Source: Chitinophagaceae bacterium (lineage in GTDB: Bacteria > Bacteroidota > Bacteroidia > Chitinophagales > Chitinophagaceae). From it: DNA of 7,520 nt. How positions within the stretch are numbered: position 1 is the stretch's first letter; each line of letters starts with the position of its first letter. Shown piece after piece: positions 4,763 through 7,520 of the stretch. The position numbers were made by a program, and so were the translations under genes. Location: positions 1-7,520 of the forward strand of contig CANHLV010000081.1 of the NCBI GenBank assembly GCA_947461495.1. The letters are read 5' to 3'. The notes beneath the pieces are model-generated. The model worked only from the letters and a program-made list of their open reading frames with translations. It was not told the DNA's origin and searched no databases.

Positions 4763-7279
4763 ATGGAATACTCCGACTCTTTTAAACTTGCTTCTGATTT
4801 TGTTCAATATACAAATGCCAATATTTTTCTAACCGGAAAAGCGGGTACCGGTAAAACTACATTTCTTAAATATTGTAAAGAGCAAATCAAAAAAAACACT
4901 GCCATTGTCGCTCCTACCGGCGTTGCGGCGATGAATGCTGGTGGTACTACCATACATTCTTTTTTTCAATTGCCCTTCAATCCATTTATTCCAGCAACGC
5001 GTATGTTTAATGGCGATGAAAGTGTAAATGACAAAAATAGCTTGTTGAGCAAATTGAAGATCAACTCCGAAAGAAGAGAAGTGATGCGGAATCTGGACCT
5101 GCTGATTATTGATGAAATCAGTATGGTGAGATGTGATTTACTGGATGCAATAGATACGGTTTTAAGACATGTGAGAAATCAATACTCAAAAGCATTTGGA
5201 GGTGTACAGGTATTATTTATTGGAGACATGTACCAGCTGCCTCCTGTTGTAAAAGATGAAGAATGGCAGTTACTTTCTCCTTATTATAAAAGCCAGTATT
5301 TTTTTAATAGTCAGGTTATGGAATCTGAACCGGCGATGTTTGTTACTTTGGAAAAAATATACCGACAAAACGATCCCGCCTTTATCAATGTTTTGAATCA
5401 AGTTCGCAATAATGAAATGGACCAAGAAGGTTATGAATTATTACACCAGCGATACAATCCAGTTTTCGAGCCGTTGAAATCAGATAATTACATCACTTTA
5501 ACTACACATAACCATAAAGCAGATGCCATCAATACAAAAGCTTTACAAGAAATTTCTGCAAAAGAAAATGTATTTACTGCAGCAATAGAAGGTGAGTTTT
5601 CGGAAAAATCATATCCTGCAGAAGTTGCATTGAAATTAAAAGTGGGCGCTCAAGTTATGTTCATCAAAAACGATACTGAAAAAATAAGACGATATTTCAA
5701 TGGAAAGATTGGTATTGTTGAAAAAATAGAAGAAGATAAAATAATAGTCAGTTGCAAAGGTGATGATTTGCATATTGAAGTGTCGAAAGAAAAATGGAAG
5801 AACATTAAATATTCAGTTGACAAGACCAGCAATCAAGTTGAAGAAAACGAAATCGGCTCTTTCACTCAATACCCACTAAGACTCGCGTGGGCGATAACCA
5901 TTCATAAAAGTCAGGGATTGACATTTGAAAGGGCTGTAATTGATGCGGGTGATGCTTTTGCCGCAGGGCAAGTGTATGTTGCGTTGAGCAGATGCACCAA
6001 TTTGGAAGGTATGGTGTTACGTAGTAGAATTACAAATCAAAGTCTGAAAAGCGATCAGCGAATTGTTGATTTTTCGAATTCTAAAAAATCAATTGATGTT
6101 CAAATTCAATTATTAAAAACAGCTAAAATTAAATACCAATCCGAGCAGATAAAAGAATTATTTGATTTTACTTCCATTCGTGATCATGCTAAAGAAATTT
6201 TAAATTTTATTACCAAAGAAAAAGATTCATTTAATGCTCAAGCTGCTTCAGTATTTGAAAGCATTCAACAGCTTATTATAAGTATCAACCAAACTGCAGT
6301 TAAATTTGAATCGCAATTAAATGATTTACTCAATGCTGAAATATTCCCCGAGAAAAATGAAATGCTGCAATCCAGAATTAAAGCAGCTGCACACCATTTC
6401 AAAGTTGAAGTTGAAAAAATAAAAATCGGTATAGAAAAAATATCCATTGAAACAGACAGTAAAACATTGGCGAATGACTTGTACAAACAAATGCAACGTT
6501 TGTATGATGAATTGAATTTCAAATTTCAAATGCTGAAAGGAAACTTAAATGGATTTGACATTGATGAACATCTGCAAATCAAAAAAGCGTTTAAGAAATC
6601 AGCACTTCAGATAAATATTTATTCAGGCAACTCAACAGTTGAAAAAACAGACATCGCCCACCCTACTCTTTACAAATTACTCAAGAAAAAACGAGATGAA
6701 ATTTGTAAAGAAAAAAATCAGCCTGTTTATTTAATTGCAAAATCTGCCACGCTAGAAGAAATGGCGTTGTATTTGCCACAGACCATTGCCCAACTGAATT
6801 TGATTTCAGGTTTCGGGCCGGTAAAGAGCAGGCAATACGGACAGGAATTCCTGGATATAATTTGTGAATATTGTGAGGTACATGATTTGCAATCTACTAT
6901 TGGAATAAAAACCGAAAAAACAAAAACGACCAGAAAAAAAACTGAAACAAAGTCAACAACAAAAGCTACAACAAAAGTAGATACCAAAACCATTAGTTAT
7001 CAGCTATTCAAATCTGGCAAGTCTATAGCAGAAATTGCATTGGAAAGAAACATTACTAACGGTACGGTTGAAACGCACTTATCACATTTCATTGCAACGG
7101 GAGAAATAGATTTACATGAATTATTATCTGAAGAAAAAATCAATAAAATTCAAAAGGCTATTGCCATACATGGTAATACCAGTGCAAAAACGTTGAAAGA
7201 AAATTTACCGGAAGAGATTGGATATGGGGAGATTAGGATGGTGATGGGAGCCCCCTCAATCCCCCAAGGGGGAAGCTGA
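4763..7279 (+). CDS. PIF1-like superfamily 1 helicase with HRDC and C-terminal HTH domains
   Basis: This 838-residue protein is a probable ATP-dependent 5'-3' DNA helicase acting in replication, repair or recombination. The motor covers about residues 1-425: Walker A GKAGTGKT (25-32), motif Ia APTGVAAMNAGGTTIHSFF (50-68), Walker B LLIIDEIS (113-120), motif III FIGDMYQLPPV (152-162), motif IV LEKIYRQ (196-202), motif V around AWAITIHKSQGLTFE (375-389) and motif VI YVALSRCTNLEGM (405-417). All key residues are intact. Residues ~455-600 are helical, probably coiled-coil. An HRDC domain lies at about 630-705 (LYKLLKKKRDEI through ISGFGPVKSRQYG). After a Lys/Thr-rich linker (~715-742), a RecQ-type helix-turn-helix domain lies at ~743-827. 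HRDC and this HTH are better known from RecQ helicases, where they bind DNA. The start has an exact -7 box upstream. The last ~10 residues are encoded by a palindromic repeat. Confidence 0.93.
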   Translation: MEYSDSFKLASDFVQYTNANIFLTGKAGTGKTTFLKYCKEQIKKNTAIVAPTGVAAMNAGGTTIHSFFQLPFNPFIPATRMFNGDESVNDKNSLLSKLKINSERREVMRNLDLLIIDEISMVRCDLLDAIDTVLRHVRNQYSKAFGGVQVLFIGDMYQLPPVVKDEEWQLLSPYYKSQYFFNSQVMESEPAMFVTLEKIYRQNDPAFINVLNQVRNNEMDQEGYELLHQRYNPVFEPLKSDNYITLTTHNHKADAINTKALQEISAKENVFTAAIEGEFSEKSYPAEVALKLKVGAQVMFIKNDTEKIRRYFNGKIGIVEKIEEDKIIVSCKGDDLHIEVSKEKWKNIKYSVDKTSNQVEENEIGSFTQYPLRLAWAITIHKSQGLTFERAVIDAGDAFAAGQVYVALSRCTNLEGMVLRSRITNQSLKSDQRIVDFSNSKKSIDVQIQLLKTAKIKYQSEQIKELFDFTSIRDHAKEILNFITKEKDSFNAQAASVFESIQQLIISINQTAVKFESQLNDLLNAEIFPEKNEMLQSRIKAAAHHFKVEVEKIKIGIEKISIETDSKTLANDLYKQMQRLYDELNFKFQMLKGNLNGFDIDEHLQIKKAFKKSALQINIYSGNSTVEKTDIAHPTLYKLLKKKRDEICKEKNQPVYLIAKSATLEEMALYLPQTIAQLNLISGFGPVKSRQYGQEFLDIICEYCEVHDLQSTIGIKTEKTKTTRKKTETKSTTKATTKVDTKTISYQLFKSGKSIAEIALERNITNGTVETHLSHFIATGEIDLHELLSEEKINKIQKAIAIHGNTSAKTLKENLPEEIGYGEIRMVMGAPSIPQGGS
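7250..7276. repeat. C5/G5 palindromic repeat overlapping the helicase stop
   Basis: The core ATCCCCCAAGGGGGA pairs five C's (7261-7265) with five G's (7268-7272); a second C5 run lies at 7251-7255. It encodes the last residues APSIPQGGS of the helicase and ends just before the TGA. I recall very similar strings as dispersed intergenic repeats in Bacteroidota, which a search would have to confirm. There is no T-tract, so it is not a standard terminator. Confidence 0.7.
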
Positions 7280-7310
7280 TTGTGTTTTGTTGGGGTAAGC
7301 ACGAATTAGT

Positions 7311-7347
7311 TTCACGCAATGCTCGCAAGGGAACAAAGAAGCAAAGT
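7311..7347 (+). repeat. Degenerate CGCAA/CAAAG low-complexity repeat
   Basis: The stretch consists of imperfect units of about 8-9 nt: CACGCAATG, CTCGCAAGG, GAACAAAG, AAGCAAAG. It resembles ACGCAAAG-type dispersed repeats that I recall from intergenic DNA of many bacteria, though that comparison is from memory. Confidence 0.55.
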
Positions 7348-7365
7348 TGATTTCACGAATTAACT

Positions 7366-7378
7366 CCACCTTCGGTGG
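7366..7378. repeat. Small CCACC/GGTGG hairpin
   Basis: CCACC (7366-7370) and GGTGG (7374-7378) form a perfect 5-bp stem with a TTC loop. No T-tract follows, so it is a weak terminator candidate at best. It partly resembles the stem of the REP-like palindrome at 4439-4460 (shared CCACC and GGTGG). Confidence 0.5.
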
Positions 7379-7408
7379 GTAAGATTGCCGCCACGAATTC
7401 ACGAATTG

Positions 7409-7450
7409 TTTTACCGCGGAGAAGAGAGTATATAGAGTTAACACAGAGAT
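7409..7450 (+). repeat. Degenerate CACAGAG-type repeat
   Basis: The segment from TTTTACCGCGGAGAAG to AACACAGAGAT is a purine-rich run with repeated AGAG words (AGAAGAGAG, TAGAG, CAGAG). It resembles dispersed CACAGAG repeats of bacterial intergenic DNA, again from memory. The remainder of the window, 7451-7520, is AT-rich with nothing recognisable. Confidence 0.45.
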
Positions 7451-7520
7451 ATTTTTAATATCAAAAAGTTAGTTTCAAGAAGATAATTGCTAATTCCTTA
7501 TTTCTTATTTTTACTTTCTT

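Larger units (their letters stand above)
7300..7407 (+). repeat. CACGAATT short direct repeats
   Basis: CACGAATT occurs at 7300-7307, 7354-7361, 7392-7399 and 7400-7407; the last two are tandem and the first two are followed by A. They interleave with the other repeats in this region. No coding frame here is credible. Confidence 0.8.

Noticed and set aside
6727..6993. 88-residue minus-strand open frame within the helicase gene
   Set aside because: It is a shadow of the HRDC and Lys/Thr-rich linker coding region; its Val/Phe-rich stretch is just the complement of Lys and Thr codons.
7256..7444. 62-residue minus-strand open frame after the helicase
   Set aside because: It is made almost entirely of the C5/G5, CACGAATT and CGCAA repeats, overlaps the helicase end, and shows no domain-like composition.

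Overview
The window reads as a chromosomal segment from a member of the Bacteroidota, possibly near Chitinophagaceae or a related lineage. The grounds are AT-rich DNA, TAnnTTTG-type -7 promoter boxes upstream of rpsT, rpsF and the helicase, A-rich translation starts with no clear Shine-Dalgarno, a signal peptide ending in LAQ, and a PIF1-type helicase carrying HRDC and helix-turn-helix domains. The placement is inferred from these features, not from a database search. All confidently called genes lie on the + strand.

Layout. Bases 1-153 hold the rpsT promoter region. rpsT (bS20) follows and ends in a strong intrinsic terminator. Next is a secreted M14 zinc carboxypeptidase; its most likely start is an ATG at 480, not the TTG inside the terminator T-tract. 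The gap 2205-2472 carries a cluster of small palindromes (core GTTGGTC-4 nt-GACCAAC) and then the rpsF promoter and leader. rpsF-rpsR-rplI (bS6, bS18, bL9) form a standard ribosomal operon closed by a strong terminator. After a ~180 nt AT-rich leader comes a small RRM RNA-binding protein with a Gly/Arg-rich tail, also closed by a terminator. The gap 4271-4762 has no gene but is densely structured. It contains a nine-unit 9-bp tandem array, a 9-10 bp REP-like palindrome, a second cluster of the same GTTGG palindromes seen before rpsF, and four more 9-bp units in inverted orientation. The last gene is an 838-residue PIF1-like helicase with HRDC and C-terminal HTH domains. Its final codons lie inside a C5/G5 palindromic repeat, and beyond it 7280-7450 is a patchwork of short dispersed repeats.

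The genes are mostly housekeeping: ribosome assembly, RNA binding and DNA unwinding, plus one exported peptidase. No phage, defence, CRISPR or secondary-metabolite system is visible. The unusual content lies between genes. The same composite palindromic element occurs in two separate gaps and has base changes that preserve pairing in each small hairpin. One copy is nested inside inverted 9-bp tandem arrays, and another repeat type has apparently become the coding end of a helicase. Two similar hairpins in the rpsF operon are candidates for ribosomal-protein feedback control.
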